From: Euryodendron excelsum
Lineage: Eukaryota; Streptophyta; Magnoliopsida; Ericales; Pentaphylacaceae
Reading direction: 5' to 3'
NCBI GenBank assembly: GCA_033060915.1
Contig: CM065377.1
Span: forward strand, 81,557,275 to 81,621,274
DNA: 64,000 nucleotides
Shown: positions 1-11,507 of the stretch, one piece after another
Layout of the letters: each line of letters starts with the position of its first letter
Numbering within the stretch: the stretch's first letter is position 1
Notes under the pieces: generated by a model
Database searches by the model: none
Told to the model about the DNA's origin: nothing
Seen by the model: only the letters and a program-made list of their open reading frames with translations
Made by a program: the position numbers and the translations under genes

Positions 1-2956
1 TGCCCATCGAACACATTGAAAGTCCCACATCTCTCTAGCCACCGCCACACCCATGGGCCACACCACTCATGTTTGGAGTGAATTATTGCCATGGTGTGAA
101 TTGTTATTTGTACAGTGAGGGGTGAGAGAAATAGAACATCTTCTATACTAGTATATAGAGGGAGAACACCAGTTTGATGTCTTCCTCCAACTAAAGTTGT
201 TTATCTTTTTCAAGATTACAAACTTATGAAATTGAGTTAATTACTATGAGATGATATTTCCCTTGAAGGGAAAAATATTAAATTGAAAGGCAAAAATGTA
301 AAGCAACAGTAACAAAACTCCAACTCCTACACAAATTCTACACCTGTTATGGTTTCTCCACCAATTTTTCTCTCCCATCAATATTTCCCCTTCAGTTTTT
401 TGCAGTGATGAAATCATCCATGGGACTGTAGAGTTTTGGTTTTCGTTTAATTTTATGGGAACATGTGTTCCAAGGAGACGATGGCTGTTCAACAAATCAT
501 ACGTGTTCTTGAAAGTTTTGAATCTGAATTTCGGATCTCTCTCTTTATGGTCATCTTAAGCCTTTCACTACCTGTGATTTTTTTGGTCAAAAGAGCTCAA
601 CACATTTATGTAACTTGAAGTCACATCGTTCTTTTCTCACTATTTGTGGATTTTGCATAAGTAACAAAGAACGTGAATCAGATAAATGTCTCATAATTCC
701 CTTCTTCACCTTATTGCATTATTGCTTCGATCTGTAAGTGTTCTCAACTACTTTATTATAGTCATTGGTGGAATGTTGTTTTCTTTGTTACATTGTGCCT
801 TTGCTTCGTTAGATATTGGACTTTTTATATTTTTATGTTAGTTTTATTTATCTTCTATACTGTCTATAAAGGGAGAAGCACTATGATTTCTGATGCTGTT
901 TATATTTTTCCAATTCCAGAATTGTCATATAAATTATTTTTTTACTGTGTACATGACTTTTGTCTTGAATTGAAGGTAAGGGTAACTATGAAAACTCATC
1001 ACTCTACTTCCAAGTAATTGGTAACTGCTTCAGTTTTCTTATATTTCTTGATTCCGCACATCCAATTTTTTAGTCCCATTTTCATCACAGTTCTTTACTC
1101 ATTAGGTCGTCTTAGATTTTCACCAGAAAATCGAACTATGGGTTTAACAATTAGAGTGCTTACATAACTCTCAGGCTAGACGCCTTTGTTCAAGTGCTGC
1201 AACTTATTATGTTCACCCTATCGAAGATCTTAAAGTTTGAAACGCTCTTATACTAGCTACCAAATTTTTCCTTGCATTGATATTGTCACTGTGCAGTTGT
1301 GTTTGTTGCCTATGAATATAATAAGATAGATCAATTTAATTGCAAGATATTTTTGCTCTCCCTCCATGTGTTTGTATTTTTTTTATTTTTTATTTAGCTA
1401 TTAGGGTATTTGAGTTAACTTGTATGCACCTTGAAGGGAAAATGAAGAAAAAAAGAGAAAGACAGAATGGGGCCCATCATTGTTGAATGTCTTGGGCAGT
1501 ATTTGGAGGTGAAAAGTTTCTTCTGAACCATTAAATTATAGTCAAAACAAAAACCAACTGTTTGATCAAATCGTCTCTGACATACATTTTCAAAAACTTT
1601 TGTTATATAGATGATCTTACAATCTTCTTGTATTTCTGTTCGATCTCTTAATGAGATGAGCTAAAACTAGTCTTTTAACTGCTCAAGTTGTTTGATCTTT
1701 ATGGTCATTGGTTATGTTTCTATTTTTAGGTAATTTATTTCAGTTGCTATGATTTAAGAGCTTTATTTTATTTTATTTTATTTCAACTCTTATGAAATGA
1801 AGTTCTTGCTATTGATTCTAAATCATTGCTATCTTTTACTCGAATTTGATAAGCAGGAGTCTGTAGGCACATTTAAAAAAACAAAATATTTAGTTAAAGC
1901 ATTTCATCAAACATTTGACGGGCACACGAAACAAAACAAAACAAAACAAAAAATGACCCTGCATGATAAAGATTTGTTTAGGGGTGATAGAATATATGCT
2001 AGTTGCAAAGATTGAGTAATCTTTATCATAGGACGTTGGGATCCGATTTGAACAATGGCCAATTGTAATACCCAACTAGACCAAATTGCACATAGGTAGG
2101 TGCTGTTGGCCACTAACGGTTCTATAGGTGAGTGGGCATGTCAGGAATTACTTATAACTATGCCGATCGACTGGCTTATAACGCATAAATCTCAGGTAAC
2201 TGTGACTGTGGTTTCAATGCCATATTTCATGACTTCATTGGATAAAAGTGTGAACAAATAATTAACTTCAGACAAACAGCGATTTACAAATTAACAAAAT
2301 CAAACTCATTAACCTAAAAAATATTTGCTTTAAGTTTTGGACAAAATTATAATTTAATATGTCAAAAGCAATACATGTGTTTAAAGAATGATGCAAACTA
2401 ATTAACGACACACCTTCCAAGGTGAATTTGTTCGTATGGGATGGATAAGTCAAAGATGGCAACAAATGCATGTAGGAAGAGGGCTAATAGAGACCAAGAA
2501 TGAGAAATTCCATCCATTGTAAACAAACTTCCCTTTGTAATCCATCTGGAAACCTTCCTGTCAATAATCAAACCTAAGATGGCTGCTGGATATTACTGAA
2601 GGGGGACATGTTGGCGGTACAAGACTAATATTGACGTGGGTATCTCTTTCTAATTCTAAGCTTGAACAAGGAACAATGAAGACATGGAGGTGCCTGCAGT
2701 CAAAACGATTTAGACAATGAACACAAAGACCCTAGAAAATTTAACTCTTGCTCAAACTATTAACCTACTTTCTTTACTGCAATAAGGAGGAAAAAAATCG
2801 TCACCCATCACTTTTTCCCAGTGTCGTTTATCATCTTCAACAATGAAAATTTTATTTATTAAATTCTCGATCTCATTCCATTACATAGTTTCATAATTTC
2901 CTGTAAAATTGTTGAATAATGCTGTAATTTCAATCTAAAACATTATATCAAAATAT
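1..2956. other. AT-rich region without a recognised gene
   Basis: I found no exon chain, RNA gene or complete transposon here. The open frames are short, AT-biased and show no family motif. A stretch beginning near 2064 (TGTAATACCC) looks like the start of a gypsy-type LTR, but no matching end was found. Confidence 0.5.
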
Positions 2957-3086
2957 TCATACAATACTATTATACTTCAGCATTTCCTTGAGCCAGGTAA
3001 ATCTTTGTTCCCACAGCCACATAAGGTATGAATTGTACTTATGCATATCACTTAAAGGCAGCCAGTCTGTTTCTTTCGACGGCTTC
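2957..3086 (-). CDS. Possible terminal coding exon of an unrecognised gene
   Basis: On the minus strand a good acceptor (TTTAACAG, exon from 3086) opens 42 codons and a stop. The peptide is hydrophilic and aromatic-rich: it contains KETDWLPLSDMHKYN and then WLWEQRFTWLKEMLK. This does not look like random AT-rich translation, and an amphipathic helix is plausible. The exon would begin in phase 1. Upstream exons should lie at higher coordinates, but a solo LTR (3359-5521) and the phosphatase gene follow and I could not find them. It may be the last exon of a broken gene, a captured fragment, or chance. I do not recognise the family. Confidence 0.33.
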
Positions 3087-3358
3087 CTGTTAAATGCAAA
3101 CAAATAAGAAATGAGAGAAAGCCAAGCACAAAACGAGAAATGAGAGCAAGCCGAGTACACATGAAAATCTGATGCATATTGATCTATGTAACAAGGAACA
3201 CTAGCATAGAAACTGGTTTCTGACACCGGTGCAAGGTGATCAATATAATGACCTTGAAAGCAAATGAACTATGGAAGTAAAATGAACTGAGAACATGCTT
3301 GACAGTGTTTAAATGCTCGCATTGAGAACATGAAAAAATAAAAAATGAAGTCGACAAA

Positions 3359-5521
3359 TGTGACACCCCAGACCTTCACATTCCATTTTATGCATTTGAT
3401 TACGTGTTATATGTGTTTAATTATGCTTAGGTTACAATTAACAATGTCTTGATTGCTAGTTGAGTTGAAATTGCATAAGTGCATATATATTTGATGAGGG
3501 ATTTTTCATAACCGGCTAGAATTGGATTTTTATACTATAGACATGTTTAAATATTCTAATTAAGAAGCTTAATTAACTTCATTTAATGTTAATTGTATTT
3601 TAGTACATTTTTGTGAAAAGTGATTTTTTATTAATTAAACTTAATTGTGATTAATTAGTCTAATCGGAGATTAGTAAGCTTGAGCATAATTAACTTAAGT
3701 AGAGATTAATTAGTTTAAACCTTGATTAATTAGTTCTTACTTATATCTAATTAGAAGAATGAGTGTTAGTTTGAGAGAGTGACACCACATTAGGTGGGAC
3801 CTCCTCTCCACTTATGTAAGAGACGTGTCCCTTCTGGCCATGTTGTCTTGCAAATTGCAAGACGTGTGTATGTTTGTATATGCGTGTATGTAGGTGTGTC
3901 GTGCTTCTAACATAAGAGAGAGGGAGAGAGAGAGAGAGAAGGAGCTGCTTATGCAGAATTTGTGTTTGGAGAGAAGGAAAGTGAGAGAAAGTGAAAGAAA
4001 ATAAGAGGGAATAGAGGAGAAGGAGAACATCAAAGGAAAATTGCATAAGAATCAAAACTAAGGTATAATCTCTTATTCTAAATTTGATTTCTTCATTTTA
4101 GTTAGAAGAAAACACAGCTAAGAAAATATTTGCATGTAGCTTTGATGAAAATTGGAGAAAAACCTAAGAGTAGTAAACCTTATTTGGATGGCTTGACATG
4201 ATGTTATTGGAAGACTTATGTGAGCAAGATTAGTGCTTTTAAAGACCTCCTAAGACTCTAATATAAACCTTTAGACCTAAATTAGTTGTCTAGTGTGGCT
4301 TTTATACAAGATTGAACTAATAATCTAATATTCAGAATTGACCAGCTTGCACTATTCTAGTCATATCTCTTTCAATACTTCGAATTTTGTAATGAAACCA
4401 AAACCATTAGAAACTAGACTTCTATACCTTTCCAATGATAGGTCATGGCCTAAAATCCAAGCCCGTATGAGAAAGATATGCCCATTTGAAATTGGGTCAC
4501 TGAATCTGCCTAGGCTGAATTAGTGCATTTTAATCAAGTTAAATGCAAACCAACTATTGTATACTTGAAAATAAGCCTTAGAAGTAATAATGGTGCATTA
4601 ATTTGTGATGTTTGATTACATTGCATGTTCTAATTATGTAGGACTAACATAAAACGAGAGATTCTAAGCGTTAAAGATTTGAGGTGAGTGTTGTGGATGC
4701 TTGGAGCTATTCATTTCAACTTGATTTACCTACAAATGTTTATTTTGACATATTGAACTACTAATGATATGCTTTTGATTGAAATGCTATATTTTGAATT
4801 GAGATTTGAATTTCATGGACTCTTTTGCTTATGAAATGCTTAAAGATGTGTTTTAAATGTGTTATGTGCCACACTTGGGGGTCCTAACTAGGGGAACTTA
4901 AAATAAGACGTTGTATGTATTTGGGGAGACGTCCCCTAGGGACCACATGGTTCTTTGTAGATTTTACACGTATGAGAATCAAATTATGGGTTTTGGCTCG
5001 TTGTACCCAAGGAGTGTGAATACATGATAAGTTATGAAGCTTGTTTTGAAGTATGAAAAGTTATTATTCTTAACTGAGATTTGGCTCATACTATTGATTA
5101 ACATTTCAGGAAATGAGGAATAGGACCATGCATGGGGATGTTTTTGAAAGGATGCTTGAATATGATGTCGTGAAAACCAATGCTTTGTTTTGTGAAGAAA
5201 AATGTTCTATATTTCAAGCTACTGACTTTATATGGATAGTTGAGAGACAAAGTCTTGTATATATTTGTTGTAGGCCTTGGGCTAGGCCTAATAGTTTGTA
5301 TAAACCCTATGTATGGTTTTAACTTAAGATGTGTTGGAAACATAGACACTTGCTCTGAAACAGATTTGAATGCACAGGAACTATTTTATGCTTCTGCTAT
5401 TATCGATGTTATGGATGAATTCACGAGTGATCAACCAATTTCATTTGTTAGTCCTTTGGTAGCTACGCTACTGGCCGGTTATGGCCTTTAATCCGTATAG
5501 GATGAGGTTTGCGTCGTGACA
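3359..5521 (+). mobile_element. Solo LTR, 2.16 kb, gypsy-type, TSD ACAAA
   Basis: The element starts TGTGACACCCC and ends GTCGTGACA, with the canonical TG...CA termini. ACAAA lies immediately before it (3354-3358) and immediately after it (5522-5526), a perfect 5-bp target-site duplication. No internal coding domain, PBS or polypurine tract lies between the ends, so this is a solo LTR left by recombination between two LTRs. The same GTCGTGACA end occurs on the solo LTR ending at 41579, which suggests a related family. Assignment to gypsy is inference from LTR length and end sequence. Confidence 0.82.
3915..3944. repeat. GA-rich microsatellite inside the solo LTR
   Basis: An imperfect (GA)n run within the LTR at 3359-5521. 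GA/CT runs are common in plant leaders and promoters; no function can be read from it here. Confidence 0.75.
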
Positions 5522-5943
5522 ACAAACCCTTTTCGTGCAAATGAAAATTTTCTGATTAGCATATATATGCCTTAACATTTTCTAGAGTATAACGTGAAAG
5601 AGAGGACAACCAAAAAAGAACTATTGTATATCTTGAATAAAGAATCACTAAATGATCCGATAACATAGGGTTTAATGGACTAGGATTCTAGATAGATGCA
5701 AAGTAGATTTATATTATTATTGGTCATGAAAATAACGAAGCTTATGCCATCAAGTTGCTATTACTTCCCTGTCAAAAGAAAAAGGCTCTAAAAGTTTAGG
5801 AGGAAGGAGAGCCCTGTCGTAGTTCTAATTCTTGGGTCAGTTTTTGTGAACCAAGCCATTTCAATTGATAAAGTCTCTCAAAAGAAGAATCCTAAATGAC
5901 ATGAAACCTCTTCAATGTTCCTAAAGCATGCTATTAACTGTCA

Positions 5944-8623
5944 CTATGATGAACTGCTAGTGCCAGTGAGAGACAAAGGTACCATGGAAGAAGCTTTACC
6001 AGCAGACCTCTTGCTCCAAAGCAGTTCACCATCAATGACAGTGAGTTGTTCATCATCGAGATGCTTCCATGTTTTGATAGACTTAACTGCTCCCCAACTT
6101 CTCTGCCCTGTTTTCTCCAAAGAAGCTACCACCACCCTTGCCCTCCTCGCCCATCCAGCCTTTCCATATGCGTGGTATCCAAAGCCTCCAGCATAGCAGA
6201 GATGTATGCCAGTTAGCTCACCACAGAAGTCATTGATATGATCATGGCCAGTAAAAACAGCCTTCACATCACCCGCTTCCACCATGGTTGTGAAGAAGCC
6301 AGAGTTTATCGAAGCAGAGCTAATGCTTTCTTGTTTAACCCCTGTGAAGTTTGATGAGTCTAAGCTCTTGAATTCGGGCAATGGAACGTGGAAGTACACA
6401 AGCCCTGGGGCCGGAGCCTTCTGAGCCTTTGGCTTGTTCATGTATGCTCTCTGCATCAAGGATAATCATAAGAGAACTCAACAAATGATGATCAGGGCAT
6501 AAAATTAATTGGAAGTTCGACATTCTGCTTAATTTGTGGATCTCCGCTGTAGCATGATGAAGGCCACAATCAAACCAAGCGAGGGCATTTGACTAAAAGG
6601 GAATGCATATACTCCTCCATCTAGGGATGCAAGTAAGAAGAAATTATTTGAGGAAACCGCCAAACATGTTTACCTATGTGAGTTTAATTTTTAACCTAGA
6701 CGTTCAGGTTGTGAGAGAATATTACATGGTTAGACTATGTTTTTTTCCCTTTTGGTTGCTTTTTGGGTGATCTTTGTGAGAGTTGCTATCGGCCTTGGTT
6801 TACTATCTTGTATGTTTTCATCTGTGCCTAGTCACTTGGGGTGTAACTTGTAAGTTGTTCTTTTAGGTTAGATTAGGATTAGTGATTTGTGTCTTGATGT
6901 GTCTTTCTTTGAGTGTTCGTATGCTTTCAAGATTGTCCCCTAAACTTCATTGTAATATCCTTTGGTAATAAAACACTAACTTACAAAAAAGAAAGGAAAA
7001 AAGGAATGCATATTGCTGGATATACAAGTAACTCATATGAAGCATTCAACTTAAAGCTACACTAAATGAGTAAACAGAGAAGAAGTAAAATAACTATAAA
7101 AAGAACTCTGAGGTTGTTACCTGAAGCTTCATGGAAGTTTGTTGGAACCAAAGCTGCTGAGAGGGTTTGATCCAGCCATAACCAGGGATGGAGGGAACCG
7201 TGGAGTAATCACCACTGTCAAGGAAGTAGAGATTGAGAACTGATTTATTTGCAAACCTTGAACCCTCAACCCCATGAACTTCCAGATTATAGTTCCCAAA
7301 ACCATCAATGACATGGGTCTCGGGAGGATTAAACTGAGACAAGGTGTGCTTCATACCAACAATATGTTTCATCACCCGTTCCCTTGACAGGGTAGATTCT
7401 TGGTCATGGTTTCCCAGAACAGCAGCCCAAGGGATATTGGCTGATGTTGCAGGGGAAAATGCAGCATTCATGGAAGATGCTGCATCTGTTGCATCAAATC
7501 CAAAGATGTTGTCCCCTGCATTCCAACCCAATAAATATTCAACAAACATTAATGTGGCTTAATGCAAAGCTCAAGATTAAGAAAATCTCTTGAGGTATGT
7601 ATGCCAAATTATAACTACAAGTACCCAGTGTAAGATTAAGAAAAGCTCTTATACATGGCAAATGATAACAATAAGTACTACAATTGTGGCCTAGCTTAGC
7701 AAGCATAAGGCATGCCCATTTGGATTAGCACTACAATTGTGGCCTTTCTTTCTCTGTCTTTTTCCCGCTTTTTTTGTCATCTCAATCTCAAAAAGAAAAC
7801 CCTCTAGGAAATATATCCAAGAACTTTGTATTGTTCAGGCATCCTCTGTTGACGATAGGATTTTTCAGCAGCTATGACCAGAAGCACCGTCTCAAATGGC
7901 AACACAAATGGCCCCAAAATTTCCTTTTGAAGGAAGTTCTGAAAAATTTGTATCTATTGCTAAAGTATTGGTAGTTACAATGAGAGGCTTTATAATTATG
8001 CTTGAGAATTGACAGTATTTTGAGGGATTTTGCCAGGTGAATACGATAGTGGCCTAGGGGCTTTGATTAGCAGCTACACACCATGAACCGATCAAGATTA
8101 CAATCTCGGGTATTTGTTTTCTTTTCTTTTTTTATTTTCTAATGTTTTGGTGGTCTCCACTTAAAAAAAAGAACAAAAGAAAAAGTCATTGATAATAATT
8201 ACCCAACGGTCCATAGTGAGCGGTTGTCAATGGGAGCTTCTCTTGAAGAAATCTTGTCTTCATCTTTATCTAGTTACCATAGGAGCTACATAGGGCTATT
8301 TAAATTGATTCATTTATGTGATAAGCTCCAATTGCATCATAAGAATTACGTATAAAAAAATAAAAAAAAAAGAGAGTTCTTTTCATTGGTATACACGATG
8401 AACCAATTAAGAGTACAACCACTGTCAGATATTTTCTTTTCATTTTTCTAACGTTTTGGTGATCTCAACTTCTAATAAGAAAACTAGTGGACAATTAGTA
8501 CGCAAAGAATCGTAGTGAACCTCAATGGAGCTTTTCTTGCAGAAATAATGTGTAAGCTCCAATTGCATCATAGGAGTTTACGGAGGGAGGCAATGACTAT
8601 TTCCGCTTAATAATAGGAAAGAC

Positions 8624-8655
<32 letters not shown>

Positions 8656-9120
8656 GGTTTGGCTGCTGGGCGTGACAACATTAACAGAAACTGAAGCAAC
8701 AATAGCATCGATAAAAACAAGGGTTCATAAACAGGGAAGTTGAAAAGAGAAGTAATGTAACAGAATAAGGATGAGGCCGGTACCGGTGAAAACGATGAGG
8801 TGAGGGCTGACGGCGAGGATCATGCGTTGGAGATAGGCAGTGGTATTGAGGTCGGAGCAACCGGCAAACTGCTGGGCCAAGACGTCCAGGCAAGTGGTGG
8901 TCTTGCCGTCCCCATAGTGCATGTCCGCAACCTGCAATATCCTAAACTCCCCCCTTCTGTCGAATCGCAGCAATTGTCCTAGTTGTTGTTCTTTAATATT
9001 ACTAGAAGAAGAAGAAGAAGAAGAGTTTTCTGCACTCTCAGAAGCAGCAAAGATGCAGATCGGAACAGAGGAGAGAGCAACAAACACCACAACGGCCATC
9101 ACCACATGCACAGTCGCCAT
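5944..9120 (-). CDS. PAP29: PAP29-type probable inactive purple acid phosphatase, 3 exons
   Basis: Three minus-strand exons, 8784-9120, 7121-7515 and 5944-6450, join in frame across GT-AG introns into a 412-residue protein with a TAG stop. Residues 1-25 form a hydrophobic signal peptide, so a secreted or vacuolar location is likely; a Ser-run follows (33-40). Calcineurin-type metallophosphatase motifs are in order: QVADMH (63-68), GDNIF (113-117), GNHDQES (147-153), a His in YFHVPL (265) and GHDH (312-315). Where active purple acid phosphatases have the iron-ligand Tyr (GDxxY), this protein has Phe117, as in the group annotated as inactive PAPs. Long stretches such as the one around FLDSGDYSTVPSIPGYGW match my memory of Arabidopsis PAP29. 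The start is the first ATG before the signal peptide. The gene looks intact; catalytic activity and substrate are unknown. Confidence 0.93.
6701..6995 (+). mobile_element. LINE-like 3' end in PAP intron 2
   Basis: A T/G-rich stretch ends in a polyadenylation-like signal (AATAAAACAC) and an A-rich tail near 6960-7000, as in the 3' untranslated ends of plant L1 elements. It lies in the intron between the second and third phosphatase exons. No reverse transcriptase codons remain, so the call rests only on base composition and the tail. Confidence 0.35.
8078..8580. repeat. Imperfect direct duplication in PAP intron 1
   Basis: A segment at 8078-8350 is repeated in degenerate form at 8393-8580. 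Shared landmarks in order are a GATGAACC-type start, ATTTTCTAA(T/C)GTTTTGGTG, TCAATGG(G)AGCTT and TAAGCTCCAATTGCATCATA. The second copy has internal deletions. It is noncoding and lies wholly in the first intron of the phosphatase gene. Confidence 0.7.
8635..8654. repeat. Poly-G run (20 G) after poly-T
   Basis: About ten T are followed by twenty G, in the first phosphatase intron. On the transcribed (minus) sense this is C20A10. Runs of this kind are prone to length errors in assembly, so the exact length may be unreliable. Confidence 0.85.
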
Positions 9121-11507
9121 GGCAAGAAAAAGTAGAAGAAGACGAGTGGGATAGCAGCCGGCACTGGGCAGTTTCTTCTACTTCCTCTTCTTCAAAAAGC
9201 AGAATCACCCATCCCAGAACCTTATCCGCACTCGTGACTCTCTGCCTGGTTGCTTGTTCATAGTTTTCACAATTAATCAATCAATTAGTATGACATTAGC
9301 TAGCCGGCTTGGTCGTTTCATAATTTCTTTACATACCGAATCAAGACAAAGCAAAGCAAACATTGCTCAGCTCAATTTCATAATAATTAAATCTAATTTG
9401 ATTAAAATATCAGCATATGGCACCAGATAGCAGGCATATTCTCTGAGAGCCTGTTTGGAACTTGGGATGGGGGGTAGGGGAGAGAAATGAAAAGAATGAG
9501 AAAATGAAATAAAAGTATTTTTTTTTAATTTTATAAAGAAAATTTTTTCTCTCATTTTTCTTTCTTTCTTTTCCTCTTATAGAATCAAATAAGAAAAAAA
9601 AATAAAGAAAATTAAAAATTTTCTCTTTCCTTCCCTTCCCTCCCCACCCCCAAATTTCAAACAACCTCTAAATTTAATGGTCCAAATCAGATGAGTGAGC
9701 AAATTTTTATTTTCGTTAGAAGGTCAAGGATGTTCAACATAGCTTATGCACAATTCTATTAACTTTTTTCCTGATCTGGTTAAAAACAACTCATTCACTC
9801 TAAAATTAAAAGATTCATAAACGATATCTCTCATGACCTAATCCAAAGTATGATTTTAACATTGATAAAACTACCAAAATTCCAAGTACTCATATTATAA
9901 AAGAGTCATTTGCATTTATTTAGCTTAATTTTTCGTACTTCACAGCCAAAAAATTAACCGAGTTTGAATATTTCAAGATCCCTAACCGTAGGGTGCACAC
10001 ACTAACAAAAAAACTAAGGGAACCAGTTGATTTGGTTGGGGTATGTCAAATATTTGATTCGGTACTTGAAAAAAAAAAAAATCAATTTGATCATCGAGTT
10101 CACATTTTATGTTCCCAACCAAGCTGAGGCCCGTGCCAATTAAAAAACTAAACCAATCTTTATATATCTCATAAAAGTCATAAAAGTCTATATATGGTAA
10201 ATATATCTATAGATCATCAATATTTATACTTAATTATTGTTAATTTGTATTTGTATGTTTTTTTTTTAAACTAAGGATGCAAGATTAATTTTATTTTTTA
10301 ATCCTTAACACTGTATTTGAAAAGCAGAGGAAAAGAAAAAAATAAAGGGAAAGAGAACAAAAGTCTTTGTTCTTTTTTTTTTCACTTTTTTTTTTTTCAT
10401 CACTAAATCTTTGATCCACACAACCTAAATAGAAAAACTAAACATCATACCATAAAAGCAGGTACAACGAGACCCATCCCCCTTTTGGCCCGAACTCATT
10501 CACCTGCAACCTAACTTTTAACAAGGGGTACAATTTAGAATGATGGGATCATAGTATTGTGTCTTGAAATGATAGACAACTAATGTCATGTTTCTTTTTC
10601 TCTTGTTATGAATTCAATTCCATAACACTTAGTATGATTGGTGCCTTCATCATTCACATGCAACACGTGAGTTTTGACAAATCAGTTCCAAGATTGGTCT
10701 TTTTAGCAGTTTTATTCATAAAATAGATGAGTGAGTGCTCACCGAAAGATTTTGGCACTTCACTGTAGAGGAAGGCATTCTAACAGAGCAGATGGCATAT
10801 TTATCCACACGCCCCTGCATTGTAAATCGTTATTCTTCTTTTATAAGGTAGGTCTGAGTTGATTCAGTTGAATGTGACAACCCATAAGAAACTACTACTA
10901 TTCTAGCAGCTGACCCCTTCAAACAGCGTACTGTCCCTGAACACAAGATCCAATTTTCCATGTCAGCGTATGGTAGCATCCTAACTGCTAATAGATAGTG
11001 ACGACCCTTTAACTCAGCTGGGACTTCTGCTTTTTGCAGCAACTGCAAAACCAAATCTCAGAATTTTGAATCATTTTCCCCTTTCAATTTGAGCAACTGG
11101 TGTGGACTTCCAAACCTGTAAATTTCGAAGTCAACATAGGTTCAACCATAATACACAAAATCTAAAAACATGTTCCAAAATTAAACAAAACAGCTTTAAC
11201 AGACCCCCTATCCCCCCCCCAAAAAAAAAAAAAAAATATGATACATGAGTGAGTTCATCTGCCAGCACTATGCCATTGCAAGCAACCACTACCCCTGTTG
11301 GAGCACATAAAAATAGAGCATGCATACTTTTAATGGCATCGGTACATATAAAATGCTATAGCTTCCAACTCATAAGATATGCATGAATTACCTCTTCAAA
11401 TAATTACCACCAAGGAAAGATCTGGTGCTTAATGCTAGTGTACCCCTTACAATATAATCTGGAATAGACCATTGAATCAACCTATGCCGTCATTCTTCTA
11501 TTCCAAA
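9121..11507. other. Intergenic: PAP promoter side and methyltransferase 3' flank
   Basis: Both neighbouring genes are on the minus strand, so this spacer holds the upstream region of the phosphatase (from 9121 upward) and the 3' flank of the methyltransferase (down from 11507). I see no convincing TATA box. Homopolymer A/T tracts are frequent. A minus-strand open stretch at 10830-11042 follows an acceptor-like TTTTGCAG and could be an alternative or untranslated 3' exon, but it shows no domain. Confidence 0.45.

Noticed and set aside
2064..2200. TGTAATACCC as the start of another LTR
   Set aside because: I found no matching end, target duplication or second copy, so only a fragment could be claimed.
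3747..4055. 102-codon minus-strand open frame
   Set aside because: It lies inside the solo LTR and its Ser/Leu runs come from the GA/CT microsatellite.
8635..8654. Possible G-quadruplex regulatory site
   Set aside because: A single G homopolymer in an intron next to poly-T is most simply a slippage tract, and its length may be a sequencing artefact.
10830..11054. Extra coding exon downstream of the methyltransferase
   Set aside because: The methyltransferase already ends with its conserved C-terminus and stop at 11508; the stretch has no domain and may be untranslated.
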